Positions 15,181-23,668 of a stretch of DNA of 64,000 bases are shown here, piece after piece. This DNA is from Paractinoplanes aksuensis (lineage in GTDB: Bacteria; Actinomycetota; Actinomycetes; Mycobacteriales; Micromonosporaceae). Position 1 is the first letter of the stretch. Each line of letters begins with the position of its first letter. A program made the translations under genes and the position numbers. The DNA is taken from the NCBI RefSeq assembly GCF_024137025.1, contig NZ_JAMYJR010000017.1:1-64000 (forward strand), in the 5' to 3' direction. The notes below the pieces were generated by a model that was given only the letters and a program-made list of their open reading frames with translations, was not told the DNA's origin and searched no databases.

Positions 15181-17316
15181 CTAACTTTCAAAGTTTTTTT
15201 GAGCGACCTCGTCCGGGGTCGCTCCGCCCACGAGAGCGAACACCGACTCGCCGTACTGACCGAGCTTGCGCGGCCCGATCCCGGCGATGGCCAGAAGCTC
15301 GGCCGGCGACGACGGGCGGCGCTCAGCCATGGCCACCAGCGTGGCGTCGGTGAACACGACGTACGCAGGAACTTTGAGGTCGGTTGCGGTCGCCGCCCGC
15401 CACTTCTGCAGCCGTTCGAACAGCTCCTCGTCGAGGTCGGACGGGCACGTCGGGCAGCGGCCGAGCTTGCGGTCGGCCCCGGCCAGCAGGGTGGCCCCGC
15501 AGATGCGGCACGAGGACACCTGGGGCCGCCTTCGGTCGGGTTTCCGACTGTGGTCCCCGGCGCGTTCGGTGGCCGAGGTGCGTTCGAGCTGGGGCAGGAA
15601 CCGGCACGGGCGGCGGGCCCGGCCACCCGGCGAGCGCGCTTGCCCGTACGAGAGCCAGAGCCACTGCCGGGCCCGGGTCACCCCCACATAAAGCAGGCGG
15701 CGCTCCTCTTCGAGCTGCTCAGGCGTCTTGGCGTACGTGGTGGGGAGCGTGCCGTCGGCCAGGCCGGTCAGGAAGACGGCGTCCCACTCGAGGCCCTTGG
15801 CCGAGTGCAGCGAGGCGAGCGTCACACCGGCCATCGTGGGTGCGTGCTGCTGCTCGGCCCGCCGGCCGAGCTCGTCGTTGAACGCGGTCAGGGTGATGTC
15901 GCGCTGCACGGCCCCGGCCTGCCCGATCGGCTCGACGACCGGGGTGCGCGCGTAGTCCTCGGCCAGGGCGACCAGCGCGGCCAGCGCCTCCCACTGCTCA
16001 CGGGCGGCGCCGCCGGGCGGGGGTTGCTCGCGCTGCCAACCGGTGGCCGCGAGGGCCTCGGTCACGGCCTGGACGAGCGGGGTCTCGCCGGGGATCGAGC
16101 GGACGGCGGCGCGCATCGCGATCATCGCCTGGCGGATCTCCGGCCGTTCGAAGAAGCGCTCGGCCCCGCGTACGACGTAGGGCACCTCGGCCTCGGCCAG
16201 TGCCTTCTCGTACGCCTCGGACTGCGCGTTCGTCCGGAAGAGGACCGCGATCTCGCTGGCCGGCGTGCCCGACGCGATCAGGTCACGGCACCGGCGGGCC
16301 ACCGCGGCCGCCTCGCCCGCCTCGTCCGGGAAGATCTTGAGTTCGGGTTCGGCGCCGGGTGGCCGCTGACCGACCAGCTCGAGCCGCAGCCGGGCCTCGT
16401 TGCCGCGGGCCTGCCGGATCACCGCGTTGGCCAGCCCGACCACCTGCGGGGTGGACCGGTAGTCGCGCACGAGCCGCACGACCACGGCCTCGCGCCGCTG
16501 CCGGGGGAAGTCGATCAGGTAGGACGAGGTGGCGCCGGTGAACGAGTAGATGGTCTGGCTGGCGTCGCCGACCACGGTGAGGTCGTCGCGCCCGCCCAGC
16601 CAGGCGTCGAGCAGCCGCTGCTGCAGCGGGTTGACGTCCTGGTACTCGTCGACGACGAAGTGGCGGTATTGCGCCCGGATCTGCTCGGCCACGTCGGGGT
16701 GCTCCTCGATCCCCCAGACCGCGGCGCGCAGCATGTCCTCGAAGTCGATCACGCCTTGGCGGCGCTTCAGCGACTCGTACGCGGTGAAGACCTCAGCCAC
16801 CTTGGCCGGCTCGAACGGCGGCTCACGCAACGCCTTCCTGGCCGCCACCGCGTACTCGCTCGGCTCGACCAGCGACGACTTCGCCCACTCGATCTCACTG
16901 GCCAGGTCGCGGGCGCCCGTGCGATCGGCCCGCACCCCGGCCCGGGCCGCGGCCAGGCCGACCATGCGCGCCTTGCTCTCGAGCAGTTCGGGCATGGCCC
17001 GGCCCTCGAGCAGCCGCGGCGCGAAGTAGCGCACCTGGCGCAGGGCCGCCGCGTGGAACGTCCGGGCCTGCACACCGGCTGCCCCGAGCTCGGTGAGCCG
17101 GGACCGCATCTCGGCCGCGGCCCGCGCCGTGAAGGTGACCGCGAGGATGTGCCGGGGACTGACTTCGCCGGTCAGCGTTCGATAGGCGATCCGGTGGGTG
17201 ATCGCTCGTGTCTTGCCGGTGCCCGCGCCGGCCAGGATGCAGACCGGACCGGCGGGGGCGGTCACCGCCGTCCGCTGCTCGGGGTCGAGCCCGGCCAGCA
17301 CCGCATCAGTCCGCAC
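15181..17316 (-). CDS. uvrD2: UvrD2-type SF1 DNA helicase with HRDC domain
   Basis: 711 residues. Walker A is LAGAGTGKT (about 28-36), motif II DEYQD (223-227), motif III GDASQTIYSFTGA, and motifs V-VI TLASLHSAKGLEWD and YVGVTRAR. A tetracysteine module (CRIC, then CPTC about 15 residues later, near 604-622) and a C-terminal HRDC domain (about 640-705) mark UvrD2, as opposed to UvrD1. In mycobacteria it is a Ku-independent 3'-5' helicase with roles in repair and growth. The gene is upstream of the whiB7 leader on the same strand and divergent from mycoredoxin. Confidence 0.95.
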   Translation of the reverse strand: MRTDAVLAGLDPEQRTAVTAPAGPVCILAGAGTGKTRAITHRIAYRTLTGEVSPRHILAVTFTARAAAEMRSRLTELGAAGVQARTFHAAALRQVRYFAPRLLEGRAMPELLESKARMVGLAAARAGVRADRTGARDLASEIEWAKSSLVEPSEYAVAARKALREPPFEPAKVAEVFTAYESLKRRQGVIDFEDMLRAAVWGIEEHPDVAEQIRAQYRHFVVDEYQDVNPLQQRLLDAWLGGRDDLTVVGDASQTIYSFTGATSSYLIDFPRQRREAVVVRLVRDYRSTPQVVGLANAVIRQARGNEARLRLELVGQRPPGAEPELKIFPDEAGEAAAVARRCRDLIASGTPASEIAVLFRTNAQSEAYEKALAEAEVPYVVRGAERFFERPEIRQAMIAMRAAVRSIPGETPLVQAVTEALAATGWQREQPPPGGAAREQWEALAALVALAEDYARTPVVEPIGQAGAVQRDITLTAFNDELGRRAEQQHAPTMAGVTLASLHSAKGLEWDAVFLTGLADGTLPTTYAKTPEQLEEERRLLYVGVTRARQWLWLSYGQARSPGGRARRPCRFLPQLERTSATERAGDHSRKPDRRRPQVSSCRICGATLLAGADRKLGRCPTCPSDLDEELFERLQKWRAATATDLKVPAYVVFTDATLVAMAERRPSSPAELLAIAGIGPRKLGQYGESVFALVGGATPDEVAQKNFES

Positions 17317-17398
17317 AACAGGGAATCATGGCACCCGGGTCCGACGTTGTGCCGGAAGGCGCTGTGCCATGTGACCCAGCCGAAGGAGTTCCCGACCG

Positions 17399-17644
17399 AT
17401 GTTGACCATGTACTCGACGTCCTGGTGCGGTTATTGCCACCGCCTCAAGTCGCAGCTCGACCGTGAGGGCATCGCCTACGAGGTGGTGGACATCGAGCAG
17501 CAGCCCGAGGCGGCCGACTTCGTGATGAGCGTCAACGGCGGCAACCAGACCGTGCCGACGCTGAAGTTCGACGACGGCTCGGCGCTCACCAACCCGTCGA
17601 TCGTCCAGGTCAAGGAGCATCTGTCAGCTCTGGCCGCGGGCTGA
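17399..17644 (+). CDS. mrx1: Mycoredoxin (glutaredoxin-like, mycothiol-dependent)
   Basis: 81 residues of the thioredoxin/glutaredoxin fold. The CGYC active site sits in MYSTSWCGYCHRLKSQL, the cis-proline in NQTVPTLKFDDG, and the GSALTNPS end is typical. Mycoredoxin-1 reduces mycothiol-protein mixed disulfides, which fits the mshB gene at the other end of the window. It is divergent from uvrD2, as in mycobacteria, and its 3' end overlaps the convergent gene at 17610 by 35 bp. Confidence 0.93.
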   Translation: MLTMYSTSWCGYCHRLKSQLDREGIAYEVVDIEQQPEAADFVMSVNGGNQTVPTLKFDDGSALTNPSIVQVKEHLSALAAG

Positions 17645-18050
17645 CCTCCGGTTCGGCGGCGAGTTCCTCGGCCCGGGCGACCAGGCCCTCGAGCTCGCCG
17701 TCGGTGAGGGCCATCTCGTCGGCCAGGCGGGCGAAGAGCAGCAGGTGGGCCCCGGTCCGCACACTCAGGTCGATCTCGTCGACGGGCACCTTCTCGCCCA
17801 GGGCGGCGCGCAGCAGCATCTCGGCCTCCAGCGTCGGCAGTCCGCCGGCCACGGTGCGCCGGATCTCGGCCAGCGAGCTGTCCGGGGTGAAACGGCGACG
17901 GGCCGCGAGTCCGAAAGCGATCTCCCACAGCCGGCGCGCGTCCTCGTCCGGCGCGTCGCAGTCCTGGGGCGCTTCCTCGCGGGCCACGAGCTGCAGATAG
18001 TGACCGGCCGCGGTGCGGACGCCGGAGGCCGGCGAGAAGATCGGGCTCAC
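17610..18050 (-). CDS. Uncharacterised helical protein, paralogue of its upstream neighbour
   Basis: 146 residues, GTG start overlapping the upstream stop (GTGA). It is all-helical and rich in Ala, Leu, Glu and Arg. Residues such as RRLWEIAFGLAARRRFTPD and EAEMLLRAALGEKVPVDEID line up with RLLHELFTVAVRRSFVGRD and EAVVRSALGEPELAYAIPA of the preceding gene, so the two look like a diverged tandem duplication. I do not recognise the family. Translational coupling suggests a complex of the two products. Confidence 0.75.
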   Translation of the reverse strand: MSPIFSPASGVRTAAGHYLQLVAREEAPQDCDAPDEDARRLWEIAFGLAARRRFTPDSSLAEIRRTVAGGLPTLEAEMLLRAALGEKVPVDEIDLSVRTGAHLLLFARLADEMALTDGELEGLVARAEELAAEPEVSPRPELTDAP

Positions 18051-18484
18051 GACCGGGCCACCCGGGCCTCGGCCTGACGGACCAGCGCGAGCAGCTCGCC
18101 GGCGGGCACGCCCGGCGGCCGCGCCAGGTCACCGACGACCAGACAGATGATCTCGGCTCGGCGCAGGGCGGGGATCGCGTACGCCAGTTCCGGCTCGCCC
18201 AGAGCCGAGCGGACAACCGCTTCGGCCTGCCGGGCCAGCTGCCCGCCGACCGGCAGTTCCTGATATTCGAGCAGGTCGCGGACATACCCGGTGACGTCAC
18301 GCGGATCACGCCCGACGAAGCTGCGGCGCACCGCCACCGTGAACAGCTCGTGCAGCAGCCGGACAGCCCGCGGCGAACCACCCAGACGCGACAGCGACCG
18401 CGCCGGGCTCTCCTTCTCGAATGCTTCGAGAAGGAGTCGGCCCGCCGCGGTCGCCGTATTGCTTAATGTCCCGCTTTGCCCCAC
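18047..18484 (-). CDS. Uncharacterised helical protein, first of a paralogous pair
   Basis: 145 residues from a GTG at 18484. No Shine-Dalgarno is visible, but TACCCT lies six nt upstream, so a leaderless start is possible. The body is helical, ending ELLALVRQAEARVARS. It follows the PhyH gene by 27 bp on the same strand and overlaps the second paralogue by 4 bp. No catalytic motif, signal peptide or membrane helix is seen. Function unknown. Confidence 0.75.
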   Translation of the reverse strand: MGQSGTLSNTATAAGRLLLEAFEKESPARSLSRLGGSPRAVRLLHELFTVAVRRSFVGRDPRDVTGYVRDLLEYQELPVGGQLARQAEAVVRSALGEPELAYAIPALRRAEIICLVVGDLARPPGVPAGELLALVRQAEARVARS

Positions 18485-18511
18485 ATGCGTAGGGTATCTG
18501 GGGAAGCCGTG

Positions 18512-19405
18512 TTACGGGATGAGAGCCGGGATGCTGGAGTCGAGCAGGCCCTTCTCCTTGAGCGCGCCGTACAGCGGCGTCGTCTCGGGGTAGTGGCCCC
18601 AGGCGTGGTCGCCGCTGCCGTCGCCCTGCGGGCAGTGCCCGAGCAATTGCTTCTGCACGTCGTTGAAGCCGGCCCACTCCGGGGTGTTCGGCAGGTCAGC
18701 CACCTCGTCACGGCCGGCGATCCACCGGTAGGTGTAGCCGAAGAACGCGCCGACGCGGGTGACGTCCGAGTAGTTGTCGGACCGCGCGTGCCACAGGCGG
18801 CGGTCGAAGACGACCAGGTCGCCGGGGTTCGCGGTGATCTGCAGCGCGCCCTCGGGCTGCGGCCACGGGGTGCCCCGGTTGGGCGGGCCGGGCAGCCAGT
18901 TGGTCTTGTGGCTGCCGGGCAGCACGGTGAAGTTGCCCCGGCCGGTCTCGCTCACGTCGGACAGCCAGTAGGCCAGCTTGACCGACAGCGTCGGACGCGG
19001 GTCGGTCTCGATCTCGCGGTTCTGGCGGCCACCGTCCTGGTGCCAGTGCCACCATTCCTTCTGCTTCTCGTGGATCTGGGGGTGCACGTCGATGTGGGAG
19101 TGATAGACGTGCACGTTCCAGCCGAGCAGCGACCAGATGTAGCGGAACGCCACCGGGTGGTCGAGCAGGAACGCCAGCTCGGGCAGGGAGGTCACCGCCG
19201 ACAGCTGGTGCAGGGCCCCCGTCGCGCCCAAGCCGTGCCCGCCGGGCTGCCCGGCCCGCTCGAAGGCGCCGAGGACAGCGTTACGCGCGAGCGCGATCTC
19301 GCTCTCGGACAGCACTCCGCGCACCACGAGAAAGCCGTCCCGGTCGAACTGGGCCCGCTCTTCCGCGGTCATCGGGGCCCATGCGGGCGCTTCCACCTGC
19401 GTCAT
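18512..19405 (-). CDS. Phytanoyl-CoA dioxygenase (PhyH) family Fe(II)/2-oxoglutarate enzyme
   Basis: 297 residues. The facial triad is visible as HxD in WHWHQDGG and the distal His in RRLWHARSDN; an Arg a few residues later (SDVTRVGAFF) would bind 2-oxoglutarate. The N-terminus (FDRDGFLVVRGVLSESEI) is typical of PhyH proteins, which hydroxylate lipids or secondary metabolites. No biosynthetic cluster surrounds it, so the substrate is open. It is followed by two paralogous small genes, with nudC upstream. Confidence 0.9.
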   Translation of the reverse strand: MTQVEAPAWAPMTAEERAQFDRDGFLVVRGVLSESEIALARNAVLGAFERAGQPGGHGLGATGALHQLSAVTSLPELAFLLDHPVAFRYIWSLLGWNVHVYHSHIDVHPQIHEKQKEWWHWHQDGGRQNREIETDPRPTLSVKLAYWLSDVSETGRGNFTVLPGSHKTNWLPGPPNRGTPWPQPEGALQITANPGDLVVFDRRLWHARSDNYSDVTRVGAFFGYTYRWIAGRDEVADLPNTPEWAGFNDVQKQLLGHCPQGDGSGDHAWGHYPETTPLYGALKEKGLLDSSIPALIP

Positions 19406-19470
19406 TGATCTTCCGCCTCTCGGTCTCTGTAAACCCAGACGCGGCCGACCCCTCTTTTGGTTACTGGCTA

Positions 19471-19484
19471 AGAAGAAAACTTCT
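19471..19484. promoter_or_regulatory. AT-rich palindrome upstream of the PhyH gene
   Basis: AGAAG-AAAA-CTTCT is a perfect short inverted repeat 66 bp before the PhyH start, within an AT-rich 102-bp spacer after nudC. The spacer probably holds the PhyH promoter, and the palindrome may be a repressor site. Confidence 0.4.
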
Positions 19485-19507
19485 CTGATTAGACGAACTT
19501 AAATCCG

Positions 19508-20470
19508 TTAGCGGGCCAAACCCCCCAACCACCGCTCAATAAGATAAAAAGCGATGGAAGAGGGCATCGGCAGGCTCATCGGGACGCCCGTATCGGGATG
19601 GTGATAGGTGCCCGCGATCATCTTGGCGATGTCGTCGCGGGTGAACCAGTGCGCCTCGTCGATCTCAGCCGGGTCGAGCGTGATCGGCTGGTCCGGGTCG
19701 GCCGTGGCGTGGAAGCCGAGCATCAACGAACCCGGGAACGGCCACGACTGGCTGCCCTCGTAGCGCAGCGACGTCAGGTCGAGGCCGACCTCTTCGCCGA
19801 CCTCGCGGGCGACGCTGGCCTCGGCCGACTCGCCGGGCTCGACGTAGCCGGCCAGGCACGAGAACCGCAGCCCGCCGTCGGCCGCCCGGCCCCAGGCGGC
19901 GTTATGGCCGAGAATGCAACGCCCCTCGGGCCCGGCCACACCGTCGTGCACCAGCACGATCATGGCCGGGTCGGTGCGCGGCCACATCGTGTTGCCCTCG
20001 GCGTCCTTGCGGGCCCAGCCGGCCTCGACCGCGGTGGTGGGCAGACCCGTACGCGGGGAGAACTTGTGGCTGCGATGCCAGTTGCCCAGGGCCACGGCGG
20101 TGGTGAAGATGCCGGCGTCACGGGCGTCGAGCAGGTGGCCGACGTCGCGCAGGGTGACGCCCGAACCCTCGGACAGCGGGGCATCGATCGTCCACAGCGG
20201 GGTGCCGTCGGTGTCGAGCCCGAGGAACCAGTGCTCGCCCTCGGGCGCCTCGGCCGACGGCACCAGCACCAGCCTGTCGTCGGTGGCCCGGGCGCGGCCG
20301 CCCTTGCTCAGGTCGACCACGAGAACCAGGCCACGGGTCCAGGCCGCGGCCAACCACTCGTCGTCGGTGCGGTGCTCCGCGGCCCGGTCGAGAGTGCTGC
20401 GGGCCAGCGGCGGCGCGTCGACCAGACCGCTGGGCTGCTCCCGGACATCGGGCTCTTCGGGGGCACTCAC
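19508..20470 (-). CDS. nudC: NudC-type NAD(H) pyrophosphatase (Nudix hydrolase)
   Basis: 320 residues. The Nudix box (GYVEPGESAEASVAREVGEE, about 208-227) and the NADH-specific block SQSWPFPGSLM (240-250) are intact. The central zinc-ribbon region is not: where NudC proteins usually have a Cys-x2-Cys pair (FCPRCG-like) this protein reads KFSPRTGLPT, and no second pair follows. The enzyme hydrolyses NADH and can remove NAD caps from RNA in E. coli. Its start overlaps the M16 stop (ATGA), so it ends a three-gene operon. Confidence 0.92.
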   Translation of the reverse strand: MSAPEEPDVREQPSGLVDAPPLARSTLDRAAEHRTDDEWLAAAWTRGLVLVVDLSKGGRARATDDRLVLVPSAEAPEGEHWFLGLDTDGTPLWTIDAPLSEGSGVTLRDVGHLLDARDAGIFTTAVALGNWHRSHKFSPRTGLPTTAVEAGWARKDAEGNTMWPRTDPAMIVLVHDGVAGPEGRCILGHNAAWGRAADGGLRFSCLAGYVEPGESAEASVAREVGEEVGLDLTSLRYEGSQSWPFPGSLMLGFHATADPDQPITLDPAEIDEAHWFTRDDIAKMIAGTYHHPDTGVPMSLPMPSSIAFYLIERWLGGLAR

Positions 20471-21786
20471 GCGGCGCTTCGTTCCACCGTGGTGAGCGCG
20501 GACAGCGGGCCCTGGACCTTTTCGGCGTCACCCAGCACGACCGCGACGGCCTGGGTCGGGGCCAGGAAGCGGGCGGCCACCTCGGCCACCTGCTCGCGGG
20601 AGGCGGTGGCCAGCGCGGCTGAGTATTGCCGCAGGTGTTCGAGGCGCAGGCCGAAGCTCGCGTACATGCTGGCCAGCCCGGCCAGGCCGGCCTGGGTCGA
20701 CATGCCCAGGCGCAGGGTGCCCAGGGCATAGCGGCGGGCCTGCTCCAACTCGTCCTCGCCGGGGGGCAGGCTGGCGATCCGGCCCAGCTCGTACAGGGTC
20801 TCGAGCAGGGACGGGCCGGTCACCTCGGTCGCCACCTCGGCCGAGACGACCAGCGCCGAACCGGCCAGGTAGTGCTCGATGCCGGTGTGCGGGCCGTAGG
20901 TGTAGCCCTTGTCCTCACGCATGTTCTCGACCCAACGGGACGAGAAGTAGCCGCCGAAGACCAGGTTGGCCAGTTGCAGCGCGGCGTAGTCGGGGTCGGT
21001 TCGCTCGAGCGCGGGCAGGGCCATGCGCAGCGACGACTGCACCGCGCCGGGCCGGTCGACCAGCAGCAGCGGGCCGGGCTGGAGGGCCGGGGTGGGCGGC
21101 ACGACGACGGCCTTGGCCGGGCCGGTCCAGCTGCCCAGCGCCTTTTCGGCGGCGTCAATCGCCTTTTCCGGGTTGAGATCGCCGACCAGCACCAGCACCG
21201 CGCCCTCGGGGCGGACCCGCTCGGCGTGCAGCGTGCGCAGCTGGGCCGGGCGCACGGCGCGCACCTGCTCGGGCTCGGGCGTCTGGATCGCGTACGGGTG
21301 ATTGCCGAACATCCGCTTCAGCAGCGCGGTGCGGGCCAGGTGGGACGGCTGGGTCAGCGCCACCTGGATGTGATCGACGAGGCGGTCGCGCTCGGTCGCC
21401 ACCTCGTCGTTCGGGTACGCCGGGTCGGTGAGCACGTCGGCCAGGATCTCGAGCATGCGGTCGAGGCCCGAGGCCAGCGAGTTGCCGGTGACCAGCAGCC
21501 GGTCGGGGTCGAGCCCGGCCGAGAGCCCACCACCGACGGCCTGCAGCTCGGCCGCGATGTCGACGCTGGTCATTTTGCTGGTGCCGGTGAACAGCGCCTG
21601 GGACAGCACAGTGGCCCGGGGCAGCGAGGTCTTGCCGAAAGGCACCCGCAAGCGCAGCTCGACCAGCGGCACCGACGTCCGCCGGATGGCGATGACGGTC
21701 AGGCCGCCGGCCAGCGTGCGCTCGGCCTCTTTGGGCAGCTTGAGCTTCGCGTCCGGAATCAGGTCAGGCAGGGACTTGCTTGTCAT
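20467..21786 (-). CDS. M16 peptidase family, non-catalytic partner subunit
   Basis: 439 residues from the ATG at 21786, overlapping the upstream M16 stop by 4 bp. It has the M16 fold (LVFGGYFSSRWVENMREDKG, with YTYGPHTG) that supplies the substrate-binding Arg/Tyr, but no HxxEH zinc motif in the N-terminal half. Such proteins pair with an active M16 subunit, as alpha and beta do in mitochondrial processing peptidase. The heterodimer probably degrades peptides in the cytosol. Confidence 0.92.
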   Translation of the reverse strand: MTSKSLPDLIPDAKLKLPKEAERTLAGGLTVIAIRRTSVPLVELRLRVPFGKTSLPRATVLSQALFTGTSKMTSVDIAAELQAVGGGLSAGLDPDRLLVTGNSLASGLDRMLEILADVLTDPAYPNDEVATERDRLVDHIQVALTQPSHLARTALLKRMFGNHPYAIQTPEPEQVRAVRPAQLRTLHAERVRPEGAVLVLVGDLNPEKAIDAAEKALGSWTGPAKAVVVPPTPALQPGPLLLVDRPGAVQSSLRMALPALERTDPDYAALQLANLVFGGYFSSRWVENMREDKGYTYGPHTGIEHYLAGSALVVSAEVATEVTGPSLLETLYELGRIASLPPGEDELEQARRYALGTLRLGMSTQAGLAGLASMYASFGLRLEHLRQYSAALATASREQVAEVAARFLAPTQAVAVVLGDAEKVQGPLSALTTVERSAA

Positions 21787-23090
21787 GCGGCAGCTCCGGG
21801 GACGACCTCGACGGTGGCGCGCCGCTCGGGGCGCAGGGTGGCGGCCGCGGCGGCGATCTGCGCCTCGGTGACCTCGCCGATCAACTTGGGCAGTTCGTTG
21901 AGCATCTCGGGGCGACCGCGCTGCAGTTCGAGCACCGCCATGGGCAGGGCCCGGCCCAGCACCGCGTCGGTGTCGCGCAGCAGGTGGGTCGCGATGCGGG
22001 CCTGCACCCGCTCGAGCTCGCCCGGCTTGAGGCCGTCGACGGCGAGACGGTCCATCTCTTCGTCGACGGTGCGCAGCACCTTTTCGGCGTCGCCACCGGG
22101 CGGCATGTGGGCCTGGATCAGCATCGCCGTGGGGTTGCGGACCTGGAACTCGTCGCCCATGAAGCCGATGTAGCCGCCGATGCTGGTGACCGTGCGGTCG
22201 CGCTGCACCAGCCGCTCGACCAGGCGGGACGCGTCGCCGTCGGTGAGCACCTCGGCCAGCACCACGAAGGGCAGGTAGGCCGCGAAGTCGCCGATCGGGT
22301 CGGGCACCCGCCACGCGCTGGCCACCCCGGGCAGCGGGGCGAGCTTGTCGGTGTAGACGTCGCGCTTCTCGCCGGTGAGGTCGGGCTCGTCGAAGTCGGG
22401 GCGGGCCGGGGCCGGGCGGGCCGGGACGTCGCCGAAGTGGCGGTGGATCATCTCGGTCGCCTTGGCCACGTCGAAGTCGCCGGCCACGGCCAGGGTCGCG
22501 TTGCCGCAGGCGTAGTAGCGGTCGAAGAACGCCTGGGCGTCGGCCACGGTGGCGCTGTCGAGGTCGCCGAAAGAGCCGTAGCCGTCGTGGGCGTTGGGGA
22601 AGGTCGAGAACATCACCGGCGGGAGCCGCAGCCAGGGGAACCCGCCGTAGGGCCGGTTCAGCACGTTGACCCGGATCTCTTCCTTGACCACGTCGATCTG
22701 GTTGAGCAGGTTCTCCTCGGTCAGCCGGGGCCCGCGCATGCGGTCGGCCTCGAGGAAGAGAGCCCGCTCGAGCGCGCCCGAGGGCAGCACCTCGAAGTAG
22801 TCGGTGTAGTCGAGGTGGGTCGACCCGTTGAAGGTGCCCCCGGCCCCCTGCACGTGCCGGAAGTGGGCCAGCTTCTCGAGGTTCTCGGAGCCCTGGAACA
22901 TCAGATGCTCGAAGAGGTGAGCGAAGCCGGTGCGGCCCTCGGGCTCGGAGCGGATGCCCACGTCGTAGACCACCGCGACCCCGACGACCGGGGCGCTGCG
23001 GTCGGGGGTGAGCACCACCCGCAATCCGTTGGCCAGGGTGAAACGCTCCACCGGGTACTTCGTCGCGGGGATCTTGATTCTGCGCGCCAC
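21783..23090 (-). CDS. M16 zinc peptidase, catalytic subunit
   Basis: 435 residues, GTG start. The inverted zinc motif HLFEH is at 58-62 within GRTGFAHLFEHLMFQG, with the distal Glu region EEIRVNVLNRPYGG. It is the first gene of the operon with the inactive M16 subunit and nudC; each junction is a 4-bp overlap. It is divergent from the Rrf2-sulfonate operon across 167 bp. Confidence 0.93.
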   Translation of the reverse strand: MARRIKIPATKYPVERFTLANGLRVVLTPDRSAPVVGVAVVYDVGIRSEPEGRTGFAHLFEHLMFQGSENLEKLAHFRHVQGAGGTFNGSTHLDYTDYFEVLPSGALERALFLEADRMRGPRLTEENLLNQIDVVKEEIRVNVLNRPYGGFPWLRLPPVMFSTFPNAHDGYGSFGDLDSATVADAQAFFDRYYACGNATLAVAGDFDVAKATEMIHRHFGDVPARPAPARPDFDEPDLTGEKRDVYTDKLAPLPGVASAWRVPDPIGDFAAYLPFVVLAEVLTDGDASRLVERLVQRDRTVTSIGGYIGFMGDEFQVRNPTAMLIQAHMPPGGDAEKVLRTVDEEMDRLAVDGLKPGELERVQARIATHLLRDTDAVLGRALPMAVLELQRGRPEMLNELPKLIGEVTEAQIAAAAATLRPERRATVEVVPGAAA

Positions 23091-23196
23091 GAAATGACAT
23101 TAGCGCCTTCGACGACCTCCGTCGCGACCGCAGGTGACCACTTGACCACCGGCTGATGTTCCGGCAGGGGGACCCGGGCTTGACGCCATTCTCTAC

Positions 23197-23226
23197 TTAG
23201 ACCATCATTCCTATCCACTAGATAGG
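23197..23226 (+). promoter_or_regulatory. Promoter and Rrf2-type operator of the sulfonate operon
   Basis: CCTATC-CACTA-GATAGG (23210-23226) is a perfect inverted repeat 31 bp before the Rrf2 start. It overlaps a plausible promoter: TTAGAC (23197-23202), a 16-bp spacer and TAGATA (23219-23224). Placement over the -10 fits repression by the Rrf2 product. Confidence 0.6.
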
Positions 23227-23257
23227 TGAAACAGAGATTGGCGGGACAGGGGGCAAT

Positions 23258-23668
23258 GTGTACGTCTCGGCGCGCACTGACTACGCCGTGAGGGCCATGC
23301 TCTCGGTGACGGCGGAACACCCCCGGCTCGTGAAGGCGGCGACCCTGGCCGCCGCCCAGGACATCCCGCTCAGTTTTTTGCAAGGCATCCTGCTCGACCT
23401 GCGCCGCGCCGGTCTGCTCCACAGCCACCGCGGCGTCGACGGCGGGTACGCCCTGGCCCGCTCGGCCGAGGACATCACCGTCGGCGATGTCGTCCGCGCC
23501 GTCGGGGGTGCGCTCGCCACCGTCCGCGGGCTGCCCACCACCCATGCGACCTATCACGGCGCGGCCACCGGGCTGCACGACGTGTGGGTCGCGGTCGAGG
23601 AAGCCATCGAGGGCGTCGTCGACCACAAGACCCTGGCTGAACTCTCCATTCTCAAGGAGTCCGCATGA
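23258..23668 (+). CDS. Rrf2-family transcriptional regulator (cysteine-free)
   Basis: 136 residues, GTG start after GGGGGCAAT. The winged HTH is seen in TDYAVRAMLSVTAEH and the wing in HRGVDGGYALAR. Unlike IscR and NsrR it contains no Cys, so it cannot hold an Fe-S cluster; it resembles the CymR-type sulfur regulators of the family. Its stop overlaps the start of the sulfonate-binding protein gene (ATGA), which strongly suggests it controls sulfur-source uptake and its own operon. Confidence 0.9.
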   Translation: MYVSARTDYAVRAMLSVTAEHPRLVKAATLAAAQDIPLSFLQGILLDLRRAGLLHSHRGVDGGYALARSAEDITVGDVVRAVGGALATVRGLPTTHATYHGAATGLHDVWVAVEEAIEGVVDHKTLAELSILKESA

